Source: Nitrospira sp.
Lineage (GTDB): Bacteria; Nitrospirota; Nitrospiria; Nitrospirales; Nitrospiraceae
Reading direction: 5' to 3'
NCBI GenBank assembly: GCA_019636915.1
Contig: JAHBWQ010000005.1
Coordinates: 1 to 49,820, forward strand
Length of the DNA: 49,820 bases
The position numbers were made by a program, and so were the translations under genes. The notes beneath the pieces are model-generated. The model did not search any database. It was not told the origin of the DNA and saw nothing but the letters and a program-made list of their open reading frames with translations. Positions 26,253 through 35,680 of the stretch are shown here, one piece after another (the first letter of the stretch is position 1; every line of letters begins with the position of its first letter).

Positions 26253-27932
26253 ATGGCCACGAACGATAAGCAGGTGATTTTTTCACTCGTCAATGTGGGG
26301 AAGGTCTATCCGCCGAAGAAGCAGGTGCTGCGGGAGATCTATCTGGGTTTCTATTACGGTGCCAAGATCGGCGTGCTCGGCTTGAACGGTTCGGGGAAGA
26401 GTTCGCTGTTGAAGATCATCGCGGGTGTGGATCCGAACTACACGGGCGAGATTACGAGATCCAAAGGCTACAGCGTAGGTTTGCTCGAACAGGAACCGCA
26501 GCTCGATCCGAACAAGACGGTCAAGGAGGTGGTGGAAGAGGGGAAGCACGAACTGGTCGCCTTGATGAAGGAATACGAGGACGTGAGCAACCAGATTGGA
26601 TCGGCTGATCCCGATACGATGGAAAAGCTGCTCGACAAACAGGCGCAGCTGCAAGAAAAGATCGAGGCGGCGAACGGCTGGGAACTGGAGAACCAGCTCG
26701 ATATCGCAATGGACGCCTTGCGCTGTCCGCCAGCCGATCAGAAGGTTGGGACGCTCTCTGGCGGAGAAAAACGCCGAGTCGCGCTCTGTCGCCTGATGAT
26801 TCAAGAACCGGATATTCTCTTGCTCGACGAGCCGACGAACCATCTCGATGCTGAATCGGTTCAGTGGCTTGAGCAGCACCTGCAACAGTACAAGGGTACG
26901 GTCATCGCGGTGACGCACGACCGGTACTTTTTGGACAATGTGGCCGGCTGGATTTTGGAGTTGGACCGAGGCCATGGGATTCCCTTCCAGGGCAACTACA
27001 GCTCCTGGTTGGAGCAGAAGAAGGATCGGCTGGAGAAAGAGGAAAAGGCCGAGTCGAAGCGGAAGAAGACGCTGGAACATGAATTGGAATGGATCCGCAT
27101 GTCGCCGAAGGCCCGGCAGTCCAAGGGCAAAGCGCGGTTGAGTCGTTACGAGGAACTCGTCAATCAAAAGCAGGAGCAGGTGGCGGAAGATCTGGAGATC
27201 TATATTCCGCCGGGGCCTCGTTTGGGTGACGTCGTTGTGGAAGCGAATGGGATCGGCAAGAGCTTCGGTGACAAAGTGCTGTATGAAAATGTGAATTTCA
27301 GCTTGCCGAAGGGCGGCATTGTGGGCGTGGTTGGTCCCAACGGTGCGGGAAAAACCACGATGTTCAAGATGATCATCGGCAAGGAGAAGCCGGATGCCGG
27401 CACGATCAAGGTTGGCGAGACGGTGAAGCTCGGCTACGTCGATCAGGATCGCAGTCTGGATGGGAACAAGTCGGTGTACGAGATTATTTCCGATGGACAG
27501 GAGACGATCAAGCTCGGCAAAGCGGAAGTGAATGCCCGCGGGTATTGTGCCCGGTTCAACTTTGCCGGGACGGATCAACAAAAGAAAGTGAAGGATCTGT
27601 CGGGGGGCGAGCGCAATCGCGTTCATCTCGCACGTATGCTCAAGGAAGGTGCGAATCTGATTATCCTCGACGAGCCGACGAACGATCTTGATGTGAATAC
27701 GTTGCGCGCGCTTGAAGAAGGGCTCGAAAGTTTTGCCGGCTGCGCCGTGATCAGCAGCCACGACCGGTGGTTCCTCGACCGCATCGCCACGCACATCCTG
27801 GCCTTTGAAGGTGACAGCAAAGTCGTGTGGTTCGAAGGGAACTATAGCGAATACGAAGCGGATCGGAAGAAGCGCTTGGGCAAAGATGCCGATCAGCCGC
27901 ATCGGATTCGATACCGCAAACTCACGCGGTAG
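26253..27932 (+). CDS. ettA: Energy-dependent translational throttle protein EttA (ABC-F)
   Basis: An ABC-F ATPase without membrane domains, 559 residues from ATG 26253. The first ATPase domain has Walker A GLNGSGKSS, signature LSGGEKRR and Walker B ILLLDEPTNHLD. The second has GPNGAGKTT, LSGGERNR and LIILDEPTNDLD. The arm subdomain and inter-domain linker (KKDRLEKEEKAESKRKKTLE, MSPKARQSKGKARLSRYEEL) are typical of EttA. The family binds the ribosomal E site and gates the first elongation step by energy state. An in-frame extension to 26196 is less likely, because a ggggggaagg run precedes 26253. The gene is divergent from the TIR pair. Confidence 0.96.
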   Translation: MATNDKQVIFSLVNVGKVYPPKKQVLREIYLGFYYGAKIGVLGLNGSGKSSLLKIIAGVDPNYTGEITRSKGYSVGLLEQEPQLDPNKTVKEVVEEGKHELVALMKEYEDVSNQIGSADPDTMEKLLDKQAQLQEKIEAANGWELENQLDIAMDALRCPPADQKVGTLSGGEKRRVALCRLMIQEPDILLLDEPTNHLDAESVQWLEQHLQQYKGTVIAVTHDRYFLDNVAGWILELDRGHGIPFQGNYSSWLEQKKDRLEKEEKAESKRKKTLEHELEWIRMSPKARQSKGKARLSRYEELVNQKQEQVAEDLEIYIPPGPRLGDVVVEANGIGKSFGDKVLYENVNFSLPKGGIVGVVGPNGAGKTTMFKMIIGKEKPDAGTIKVGETVKLGYVDQDRSLDGNKSVYEIISDGQETIKLGKAEVNARGYCARFNFAGTDQQKKVKDLSGGERNRVHLARMLKEGANLIILDEPTNDLDVNTLRALEEGLESFAGCAVISSHDRWFLDRIATHILAFEGDSKVVWFEGNYSEYEADRKKRLGKDADQPHRIRYRKLTR

Positions 27933-28576
27933 TGGTGTACACCTCGGCCGTCAGTGTGCGCTCCGGTCATGCTGCCGGGTTCATCGGGGAGCCTGCACCA
28001 GCGGGTCCACCGCCTCACCGTATACCGTCATGTCATCTACCGTTGACACCTCACGTATCTACCTTATCCGTTAGAATGAGGCGCAGAAGCGATTGGAGTA
28101 TAAAGAGGAAAACTATCAGGGCCTGGCTCCAATCCATTCAAGTTCTTTAATGATCATGCCGATATGAACAGCGCGCAGAGAAGAGCACCATCGAGTCTTC
28201 AATGACAGGCGATGGTATGTGAGGACACGGTTCCATGTAGCTCAGGTCTCTGCCTGTCGGTGTGAGCCGGAAAGAGCTCAGCATCGCAAGGCAGGGGATC
28301 CAAGTGAGCGGAGCATGGAATTCAACACATTCTGGGCTCGAGATCGTTCTTGGCTGCTCCCGTGGGGGGTGGCTCCCCTGACTCTCCGCCATGTTTGCCG
28401 GGTAGCTGTTCGTCCAGCCTTCACTCAGGATCTTCCGTCGCAACGCACCCTACAGCCTCCAGTGCAACCGGGACAAGTTATCGAGCGGCAGCGAGGTGCC
28501 CACCCCACGAGGTCGGCTCGTACTCGAACGTGCTCATTCATCGATGAGACCTTCACTCCCTGCAGGTGGTGCCCTC
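27933..28576. other. Gene-free leader interval
   Basis: About 640 bases between ettA and the hybrid kinase. No supported ORF or recognisable RNA was found. An in-frame ATG at 28544 and a start at 28496 extend the kinase frame into it but lack the better ribosome-binding sequence seen before 28577. Confidence 0.45.
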
Positions 28577-31500
28577 ATGACTGATTGGCGCGCTGACGAA
28601 ATTGACTCATGGGGGAGACCACACAGCGCCGAGCTCTGGGCGTTCGCCTTGGAAGGCAGCGGCATCGTCCTATGGGATTGGGATGTCACCACGAACAAGA
28701 TCACCTTCTCAGGCGAATGGACGGATCTGTTCGGTTATCCTCCGGATGACGTTGAAACACACTTCGATGAGTGGTGTTCTCTGATCCATTCGGACGATCG
28801 TTCGAAAGCCCAGGCCGCGTTGCATCACCTGGTCCTTGGCGAGAGTCCCATGTGCGCCACTGAATACCGCATGCGGTGCAAGGATGGGTCATACAAATGG
28901 ATTGTCGCACGAGGCAAGATCTTTTCGCGGACTCAAGATGGTGCACCTCTCCGCATCCTCGGCACCTATACGGACATTACCGAGCGCAAGCGAGAGGAAG
29001 AAGAGCGACTCAAACGGGAAGTGCTTCTCTCCCTGATGCTGAAGACGGGACCTGGGTGTATTAAGCGCGTTGCATCGGACGGGACTCTGCTGCACATGAA
29101 TCCGACCGGCCTGCACATGATCGAGGCGGATAAGGAGGAGGAGGCGATCGGATGCTCTGTCTTCGATCTGGTCGTACCCGAGCACCGGGCTTCATTCATC
29201 GAAATGCACCAAGCGGTGATCAAGGGAGCGTCGCGAACGCTTAAGTTCGAGATTCAAGGGTTCCAGAGAACGAGACGATGGATGGAAACCTACGCAGTCC
29301 CGTTCATGAATCCGGTCACAGGTCGCACAGAGCATCTTGCCATCACGCATGACATCACCGACCGCAAGCAGGCCGAAGAGACACTGGCTCGAAGCCGTGA
29401 CTTACTCAGATCCTTTGTCGAGCATACGCCCGCAGCGGTCGCAATGCTGGACAAGGATCTCCGATATCTCGCTGTCAGCCGTCGGTGGTTGCAGGACTAC
29501 CGACTTGGCAACCAGAATCTCATCGGCAAACACCACTACGACGTGTTTCCGGAAATTCGATTAATGGAAGAATGGCAAGCAATCCATCGGCGCTGTTTGG
29601 GCGGGGCCGTGGAACGTCGTGAAGAAGATCGGTTGGTTCGCGCAGACGGCTCCGAAGACTGGCTCCGATGGGAGGTGCGTCCCTGGCAGGAGACCACGGG
29701 TGCCATCGGCGGCCTCATCATGTTTACGGAGGTCGTCACCGAGCGCAAACGAACGGAGGTATTGTTGCGGTCCTCCGAGGAGAAGCTCCGTCAGGCCCTT
29801 GATGCATCCAATACCGGATTGTGGGATTGGAACACGGAGACCCATGAGGTTCGGTTATCGCGAGAGTGGAAGCGGCAGCTTGGGTACGAAGAAACGGAGC
29901 TTCCGGACACATTTGACACCTGGGAGCACCGACTTCACCCCGACGACCATGCCAGGGCGATCGCCTATGTGCAGGCCTATCTCGTCCACCCCCAAGGAGC
30001 ATATCTCCAGGACTTCCGACTTCAACACAAGGACGGTTCCTACCGCTGGATCGAGGCACGGGCTACCTTCGTCACAGAACCGGACGGGCGATGTGTTCGT
30101 CTCCTCGGTTCGCATACCGACATCACCGCCCGCAAGCAGGCTGAAGAAGCGCTCCAAACCAGTGAGACCCGCCTCCGGCTCACACTCGATGTCGCCACCG
30201 ATGGACTGTGGGACTGGAATCTATCGACGAAGCAGGCCTACTACAGTCCCAGTTGGGTCCGCCTTTTGGGTCTTGAGGATCAGGAGATCCCATTGAACAA
30301 TATGTTCGATTGGAAAAATCGCATTCATCAGGACGATCGTGCATGGGTCGAACAGGCCCTGAACCGCCATCTGGAAGGGGAAAGCGCTGGGTATATGGTC
30401 GAACACCGTGTCCGCCACCGCTCAGGTGAGTGGAAATGGTTTGCGATGCGCGGGAAAGTGGTGGCGTGGGATGAGCAGGGTCGTCCCTTCCGCATGATGG
30501 GCGCGATGACCGATATTACGGAGCGCAAGTTGTCGGAGGCCAGATTGGCACAAGCGGCACAGGAGCTCGAACGGAAAAATAAGGAGCTGGCGGTAGCCAG
30601 AGATAAAGCTCTTGAGGCCGTCAAAATCAAGGCGGAATTCCTGGCGACGATGAGCCATGAGATCAGGACCCCGATGAACGGCGTGATTGGGATGACTGGA
30701 TTGCTGCTCGATACTCCGTTGACTGCACAACAACGTGAATATGCCGAAACCGTACGCGTATCCGGCGAGCATTTATTGGGTATTATCAACGAAATTCTCG
30801 ATTTCTCAAAAATCGAGGCAGGAAAGCTTGATTTGGAAGATCTCAACTTCGATCTTTACACCACCGTGGAGGATGCCATCGGTCTGCTCGGAGAACGGGC
30901 TTATGCCAAGGGGCTTGAACTAACCAGTCTGGTGCATGTCGGCGTGCCGACGGCTCTCCGAGGCGATCCTGGTCGCCTCCGTCAGATCTTGGTGAATTTG
31001 ATCGGGAATGCCGTCAAATTTACGGAGCAGGGCGAGGTCGTGGTGACGGTGAGTCTAGAGCCTGACGAAGGAACCGCGGCTCGTTCGGATTCATCGTACC
31101 GGACATTGCGGTTTGAAGTGTCGGATACCGGAGTCGGCATCGCCCCGGAGCAGCAGACAAAGCTGTTTCAACCGTTCACACAAGCCGACGGCTCGAACAC
31201 AAGAAAGTACGGTGGGACTGGGTTGGGTCTTGCCATCTGTAGGCAGCTTGTTGGGATGATGGGAGGGAGGATCGGGGCCCACAGTAAGGTTGGAGAGGGG
31301 AGTATCTTTTGGTTCACGGTAACTTTCCCCCTACGAGCGGAAGAGGAGCACTCAGACGTATTGCCGCACACGGCCCTACGAGACCGTCGAGTTTTGATTG
31401 TGGATGATCATCTTACGAATCGGCAGGTACTTGAGCAGAGCCTCCACAAACAAGGTGTGATCTGTGAAAGTGCGGCAGATGGGTTTCAAGCTCTGGAGCG

Positions 31501-32269
31501 TTTGCGTCATGCGGCTGGTCGGCAGAGTCTTCCTGATTTGGCGATCTTGGATATGCAGATGCCCAATATGGATGGGCTGGAATTGGCTCGACAAATTAAG
31601 TCGGACCCTCAGATCAGTGCGACACGCCTCGTCCTTTTGACATCGGTTGGTCAGCGCGGCGATGCCAGAAAGGCTCAGCATGCCGGTATCGCTGCCTACC
31701 TGACGAAACCCATCCGGCAGACACTGTTGTACGAATGTCTCAGCGTTGTGTTGGGAAGTGTTTCGGAGGCTGACGCTCCGACTACTCAGCAGGCCACTCC
31801 GATCATTACTCGGCATAGCCTTTCGGAAGCGCAGACACGAGCCAAGCCTGTGATCTTGGTTGTTGATGACAATCCGGTCAATCAAAAGGTGGCGGCGAAC
31901 ATGCTTGAGAAACTCGGGTATCGGGTCAATGTGGCAGCCAATGGACGTGAAGCGGTTGAATCCGTGGCTCGCATTCCCTATGCATTGGTATTTATGGATT
32001 GTCAGATGCCCGAGATGGACGGGTTTGAAGCGACAAGGGCTATCCGCGATCAGGAAGAGCGTCAGTGCCGAGCTGGCAACGATCTGTCCCATCTTCCCGT
32101 CATCGCGATGACCGCTAATGCAATGCAGGAGGATCGTGATCGGTGTTTGGCTTCAGGGATGGATGACTTCTTGAGCAAGCCAGTGATCAAGAAGGCTCTT
32201 GAAGTGGTCCTCACTCGCTGGCTGGGGCCGGTCCAAGTCATCAAGGACGTCACATCGAAGGCCGCATAA
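28577..32269 (+). CDS. Hybrid histidine kinase with five PAS domains and two receiver domains
   Basis: A predicted cytoplasmic protein of 1230 residues. Five PAS/PAC units cover about 15-140, 145-265, 268-390, 395-520 and 522-660. Three carry the (L)WDW motif near their start, and all end with T(D/E)xTxRKxxE linkers. HisKA has [14 protein letters not shown] with phosphoacceptor His about 694. HATPase has [22 protein letters not shown] and GGTGLGLAI. Receivers are at about 938-1060 ([25 protein letters not shown]) and 1092-1215 ([25 protein letters not shown]). No output domain is attached and no response regulator gene follows, so the output partner is elsewhere. An aggtgg precedes ATG 28577. 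Confidence 0.93.
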   Translation: MTDWRADEIDSWGRPHSAELWAFALEGSGIVLWDWDVTTNKITFSGEWTDLFGYPPDDVETHFDEWCSLIHSDDRSKAQAALHHLVLGESPMCATEYRMRCKDGSYKWIVARGKIFSRTQDGAPLRILGTYTDITERKREEEERLKREVLLSLMLKTGPGCIKRVASDGTLLHMNPTGLHMIEADKEEEAIGCSVFDLVVPEHRASFIEMHQAVIKGASRTLKFEIQGFQRTRRWMETYAVPFMNPVTGRTEHLAITHDITDRKQAEETLARSRDLLRSFVEHTPAAVAMLDKDLRYLAVSRRWLQDYRLGNQNLIGKHHYDVFPEIRLMEEWQAIHRRCLGGAVERREEDRLVRADGSEDWLRWEVRPWQETTGAIGGLIMFTEVVTERKRTEVLLRSSEEKLRQALDASNTGLWDWNTETHEVRLSREWKRQLGYEETELPDTFDTWEHRLHPDDHARAIAYVQAYLVHPQGAYLQDFRLQHKDGSYRWIEARATFVTEPDGRCVRLLGSHTDITARKQAEEALQTSETRLRLTLDVATDGLWDWNLSTKQAYYSPSWVRLLGLEDQEIPLNNMFDWKNRIHQDDRAWVEQALNRHLEGESAGYMVEHRVRHRSGEWKWFAMRGKVVAWDEQGRPFRMMGAMTDITERKLSEARLAQAAQELERKNKELAVARDKALEAVKIKAEFLATMSHEIRTPMNGVIGMTGLLLDTPLTAQQREYAETVRVSGEHLLGIINEILDFSKIEAGKLDLEDLNFDLYTTVEDAIGLLGERAYAKGLELTSLVHVGVPTALRGDPGRLRQILVNLIGNAVKFTEQGEVVVTVSLEPDEGTAARSDSSYRTLRFEVSDTGVGIAPEQQTKLFQPFTQADGSNTRKYGGTGLGLAICRQLVGMMGGRIGAHSKVGEGSIFWFTVTFPLRAEEEHSDVLPHTALRDRRVLIVDDHLTNRQVLEQSLHKQGVICESAADGFQALERLRHAAGRQSLPDLAILDMQMPNMDGLELARQIKSDPQISATRLVLLTSVGQRGDARKAQHAGIAAYLTKPIRQTLLYECLSVVLGSVSEADAPTTQQATPIITRHSLSEAQTRAKPVILVVDDNPVNQKVAANMLEKLGYRVNVAANGREAVESVARIPYALVFMDCQMPEMDGFEATRAIRDQEERQCRAGNDLSHLPVIAMTANAMQEDRDRCLASGMDDFLSKPVIKKALEVVLTRWLGPVQVIKDVTSKAA

Positions 32270-32555
32270 TCAGAGAACGAATACAGGCAGCAACGACATC
32301 CTCCCTTCGCCTCACCTGACTTCTCTACTAGAGGCACAAGCCCGCCGACTGTTATAGCATTCTGCCACCCATATCGTAGTTGCTGGTCATCATACCTTCT
32401 CCAAGTGGTCTCAGAGGCGCGCAGATTCTCCCTTCAAATCGAACCTGGCAATGCGTTACGATGGTGGGCGTTGAATGTATGGCATATGACCGACTCATCG
32501 GGACATCTGACGAGATGCTCTTCCAAGACGCGCAGGGTCTTACGAGAGCGTTGCC

Positions 32556-33437
32556 ATGACACGGTGTGTCGTGGTTACCGGAGCAGCGGGATTGATCGGA
32601 CAGTACGTTGTCAGGAGTGCCACTCGATGGGCTCCCGGGTGGGAGGTGCGTAGCCTTAGCCGGGCTGATCTGGATCTGACAAACCAGGGGGCCGTCGAGC
32701 AGGTATGGCAGGCCCTCAACCCAAGCGCGGTCATTCATTGTGCGGCGTTGAGCCGAACAAAGGATTGTGAGCGAGATCCGCACCTGGCTCGACGTATTAA
32801 TGTCGAAGCCACGACCCATCTCGCTTGCTGCTCCGCAGGGATTCCCTTTGTCTTCCTGTCGAGCGGGGAAGTCTTTGATGGGCAGGCTGGGTGGTATCGA
32901 GAGACCGATGACCCCAATCCGGTCAATGTCTATGGTCAAACCAAGCTTGAAGCTGAACAACGAGTGTTGCAGAATCCACGACATACGGTGGTGCGCATTG
33001 TTTTGACGGCGGGCACATCGCTGAACGGTGATCGGAGTTTTGTCGAGGATATGAGTCGGGCGGCCACGAGTGGCAAAGCCATGACGCTCTATGGCGACGA
33101 GTTTCGATGCCCCTTGCCGGCTGGGGTGATTGCAAGGGCGGTCTGGGAATTAGTGAATCGAGAGGCCTCGGGTCTCTATCACTTAGGCGGTCGGGATCGA
33201 CTATCCCGGTGGGAAATTGGTCAGGCACTGCTAGCCTGGTATCCGGAGCTGCAGGGGCATCTCATTGAAGGGGCATCCACCGATCATACGGGTGCGCCGC
33301 GACCACCAGATCTGTCCTTGAATTGTGAGAAGATCCAGGCGCTCCTGTCGTTTCCCATTCCGGGCTTCCGTGAGTGGTTACAGGACCGGATGCAGCAAGA
33401 GGGCGACCTGTGGGATTATGAATCAACATTGGCATAA
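32556..33437 (+). CDS. RmlD-like NAD(P)-dependent sugar nucleotide reductase
   Basis: The 293-residue extended short-chain dehydrogenase fits the RmlD/dTDP-4-dehydrorhamnose reductase group. Visible are the nucleotide motif VVTGAAGLIGQYV, SRADLDLTN, VIHCAALSRTKDCE, the active-site strand VFLSSGEVFDG and YGQTKLEAEQ carrying the catalytic Tyr-x3-Lys. No rhamnose-pathway genes (rmlABC) are nearby, so the substrate is uncertain. Only 12 bases separate it from the DUF1295 gene, so the two are probably co-transcribed. Confidence 0.85.
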   Translation: MTRCVVVTGAAGLIGQYVVRSATRWAPGWEVRSLSRADLDLTNQGAVEQVWQALNPSAVIHCAALSRTKDCERDPHLARRINVEATTHLACCSAGIPFVFLSSGEVFDGQAGWYRETDDPNPVNVYGQTKLEAEQRVLQNPRHTVVRIVLTAGTSLNGDRSFVEDMSRAATSGKAMTLYGDEFRCPLPAGVIARAVWELVNREASGLYHLGGRDRLSRWEIGQALLAWYPELQGHLIEGASTDHTGAPRPPDLSLNCEKIQALLSFPIPGFREWLQDRMQQEGDLWDYESTLA

Positions 33438-33449
33438 AGGGTAGGAACA

Positions 33450-34283
33450 ATGGGAACTCAAGATGGGATGGGTGAAGCGGATCCGCTGTCGCTGGTCGTG
33501 ATCGCCTACATCACAGTGGCGGTCCTGATGGTGATTCTGTGGTTCGTGCAACGGAAGACCAAAAATGCCGCAATTGGGGATGTAGGGTGGTGTGTGGGCC
33601 TGATCGCCTCGGTGCTCTTGTATATCACGCAAGCCTCCGTGGGCATTGAACGTATTCTGCTCACGGCAATGCTGGTGCTGATGTATGCTGGGCGACTGGG
33701 GCACCACATTTATTCGCAACGCATGGCCGGGCAACCAGAGGATAATCGCTATCGTCGTTTGCGGAAGGAATGGGGTGATTCCGAGTCGGTCAATATGTTC
33801 GTCTATTTCCAATGGAAGGCTGTGTCTGTGGCGGTATTTTCCCTTCCGTTTCTCGTGGTGTTATGGAACCCACGAATTCCGTCATCGATCGTGGAAATGC
33901 TCGGACTGTTGATCTGGGGGCTGGCTGTGTCTTGGGAGGCGAAGGCTGATCGGCAGCTTGCCTATTTCCGGGCCGATCCGAGGAATCAGGGGCGTGTCTG
34001 CCGGGAGGGGCTCTGGCGTTATTCACGGCATCCGAATTACTTCTTTGACTGGCTGCACTGGTGTTCGTATGTGGTGATGACTTTGGGGGCTCCTGGCTGG
34101 TTGTTTACCTGGGTGGGTCCCATCGGTATGGGGTGGTTATTGTTCAGAGTCACCGGGATTCCACGAGCGGAACGGGAAGCCCTCTCCACTCGTGGAGAGG
34201 AGTATAAAGCCTATCAGGCGACGACCAATGTTTTTTTCCCATGGTTCCCTCGCCCAACACCCGATAGCGCTACTCAGTCCTAA
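33450..34283 (+). CDS. DUF1295 membrane protein, steroid 5-alpha-reductase fold
   Basis: The 277-residue polytopic membrane protein has the hallmark LWRYSRHPNYFFDWLHW of the DUF1295/isoprenylcysteine methyltransferase-like clan. About seven hydrophobic helices precede and follow it. Members are NADPH-dependent reductases or methyltransferases of lipid-like substrates, but the reaction here is unknown. It follows the RmlD-like gene closely, hinting at a shared lipid or glycolipid modification step (inference). Confidence 0.86.
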   Translation: MGTQDGMGEADPLSLVVIAYITVAVLMVILWFVQRKTKNAAIGDVGWCVGLIASVLLYITQASVGIERILLTAMLVLMYAGRLGHHIYSQRMAGQPEDNRYRRLRKEWGDSESVNMFVYFQWKAVSVAVFSLPFLVVLWNPRIPSSIVEMLGLLIWGLAVSWEAKADRQLAYFRADPRNQGRVCREGLWRYSRHPNYFFDWLHWCSYVVMTLGAPGWLFTWVGPIGMGWLLFRVTGIPRAEREALSTRGEEYKAYQATTNVFFPWFPRPTPDSATQS

Positions 34284-34309
34284 CTGGAGGCCAGGCCAAC
34301 ATGGCTGGG

Positions 34310-34672
34310 TCAAGAGCGTGAGCCCGTCACGATTTCCTCTATTGGGCTGGCCGATCTGAGCTTTTCGACAAGGTGGGTCAACCGGGTTCGGTTCGCTTCA
34401 TCAATCCGGAGGATTTCCCAACCTGCAATTTGACCATCTGACCAGCGTACAACAGCGGCATCGATGAGAATGTTGTGCGGTTGGTCTCCCTCAAGAATGG
34501 TCATATAGACAGTCGATTCAGTTCCAGCATGAACGGGACGTTCTCCAGCTGCGCGCCAGCCTCCTTCTGATAGATCCCATACGATCCCGGTGGTGAGGGA
34601 TCCGTCACAGAAGTAGCAGAGCTGGCATCGAGCGGAAGTCCGTAACTTCTTGCGAACTGTATAGGTCTTCAT
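34310..34672 (-). CDS. PilZ-domain protein
   Basis: About 120 residues from ATG 34672, which follows a ggggag ribosome-binding sequence. An open frame up to 34810 has Pro-rich, non-protein-like composition and is rejected. PilZ hallmarks are the Arg-rich N-terminus (YTVRKKLRTSARCQLCY) and VWDLSEGGWRA, the (D/N)xSxxG loop. The family binds cyclic di-GMP and alters partner proteins. The RxxxR is only approximately present (RKKLR), so ligand binding is likely but not certain. No partner gene is adjacent. Confidence 0.72.
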   Translation of the reverse strand: MKTYTVRKKLRTSARCQLCYFCDGSLTTGIVWDLSEGGWRAAGERPVHAGTESTVYMTILEGDQPHNILIDAAVVRWSDGQIAGWEILRIDEANRTRLTHLVEKLRSASPIEEIVTGSRS

Positions 34673-34861
34673 GTTCTCCCCCCTGATTTGGTTCAGCCCC
34701 ACCCCATCATTGCCCTCTGACAACCTTAGAGGATGAGGCGAAACATGCCATGCAACGAAAGAGGGGGAGGGAGGGGGCAAAAGTAGGATACAGAGCCCAG
34801 CTCTAGGCAATCTCTATAGAGAGAAGAAAGACGTGAAACCCTTGCTGCAGCACTCCAGTGC

Positions 34862-35083
34862 CTATTGTCTAGACTTTAGATCGGCAATCCGGGCACGCGC
34901 AATTTCCCCTTCTCTACTTTCAGGATAGGCGCGAGCCAGTTCTTGGTAGATCTCCAGTGCGTGCGGAAAATTGCTTTGGCTTTCCTCGAACGCGGCAGTC
35001 TCCAACAGTTCCTTTGCCTTGTCGGAACAGCCGAATAACACGGTGATGCAGAGGGCACAGAGGACGAAGCGCGCTGTCTTCAT
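34862..35083 (-). CDS. Small TPR-like lipoprotein
   Basis: The 73 residues begin with a signal sequence and lipobox VLFGC, so Cys19 would be lipidated and the protein membrane-anchored. The remainder is about one and a half helical repeats (AAFEESQSNFPHALEIYQEL, ARAYPESREGEIARARI), similar to a TPR unit of the YfiO/BamD type but far shorter. Its start overlaps the stop of the HTH/zinc-ribbon gene by ATGA, so the two are co-translated. Confidence 0.78.
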   Translation of the reverse strand: MKTARFVLCALCITVLFGCSDKAKELLETAAFEESQSNFPHALEIYQELARAYPESREGEIARARIADLKSRQ

Positions 35084-35457
35084 AAATATCCTTTCCCATT
35101 ATCGCTTCGGCGTGACGCCATTGGGCTGTCATGCGTCGTACCAGATACGAGTGATTCAATATGGTAGCGTGTGGGAGTAATCCCTTCACTGCGACAGTGT
35201 GGGCAACGGCTTGGTCGTGTCAAACGTGTACGGTCGCGAAACATGAATCCACAGTCCAGGCAACTGGACGGTTCACGGAGAAATCGCCGTGACCGGTCTC
35301 GAAGGACAGTTTTTACCACATGAGCTAGGTGTTCCTCCACCTGCCGCTCGGAGATGCCCAGGGATCGGGCGAGTTGGGGGGTCGTCATCCGAGAGTCAGT
35401 CAGGAGTTCAATGATCCGCTGGCGCGTGGTTCGTTCGGAAGGCTGCATGGCGGGCAT
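35080..35457 (-). CDS. HTH and zinc-ribbon transcriptional regulator
   Basis: The protein combines a helix-turn-helix (RIIELLTDSRMTTPQLARSL, ISERQVEEHLAHV) with a C-terminal zinc ribbon (CLDCGF ... CPHC). This is the layout of an uncommon regulator group known mainly from archaea and some bacteria. ATG 35457 starts MPAMQPSERTTRQ; the frame is open to 35514, but the added residues are hydrophobic and unlike a regulator. It is coupled by ATGA to the small lipoprotein gene. It is divergent from hpnR, with the shared upstream region at 35458-35680. Confidence 0.78.
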   Translation of the reverse strand: MPAMQPSERTTRQRIIELLTDSRMTTPQLARSLGISERQVEEHLAHVVKTVLRDRSRRFLREPSSCLDCGFMFRDRTRLTRPSRCPHCRSEGITPTRYHIESLVSGTTHDSPMASRRSDNGKGYL

Positions 35458-35680
35458 GGTAAGCACTTGATCAAAGAAAAGCCAGACGAGTCGAGGGAGT
35501 TTCATATGAATCATCTTAAGTCTTGCGCACTTAAGGGTTGCACCGCTGCGTGCATTCTGTCAGAATCCGTCCCCGCATCGACTATCACATCACCAGTAAC
35601 CAAGTGGGCCTGATCAGTCCTTCGTATTCCCGAACGGTTTTGCCAGGCCTAGAGTGCCATAGACGAGGAGGTTGGGGACC

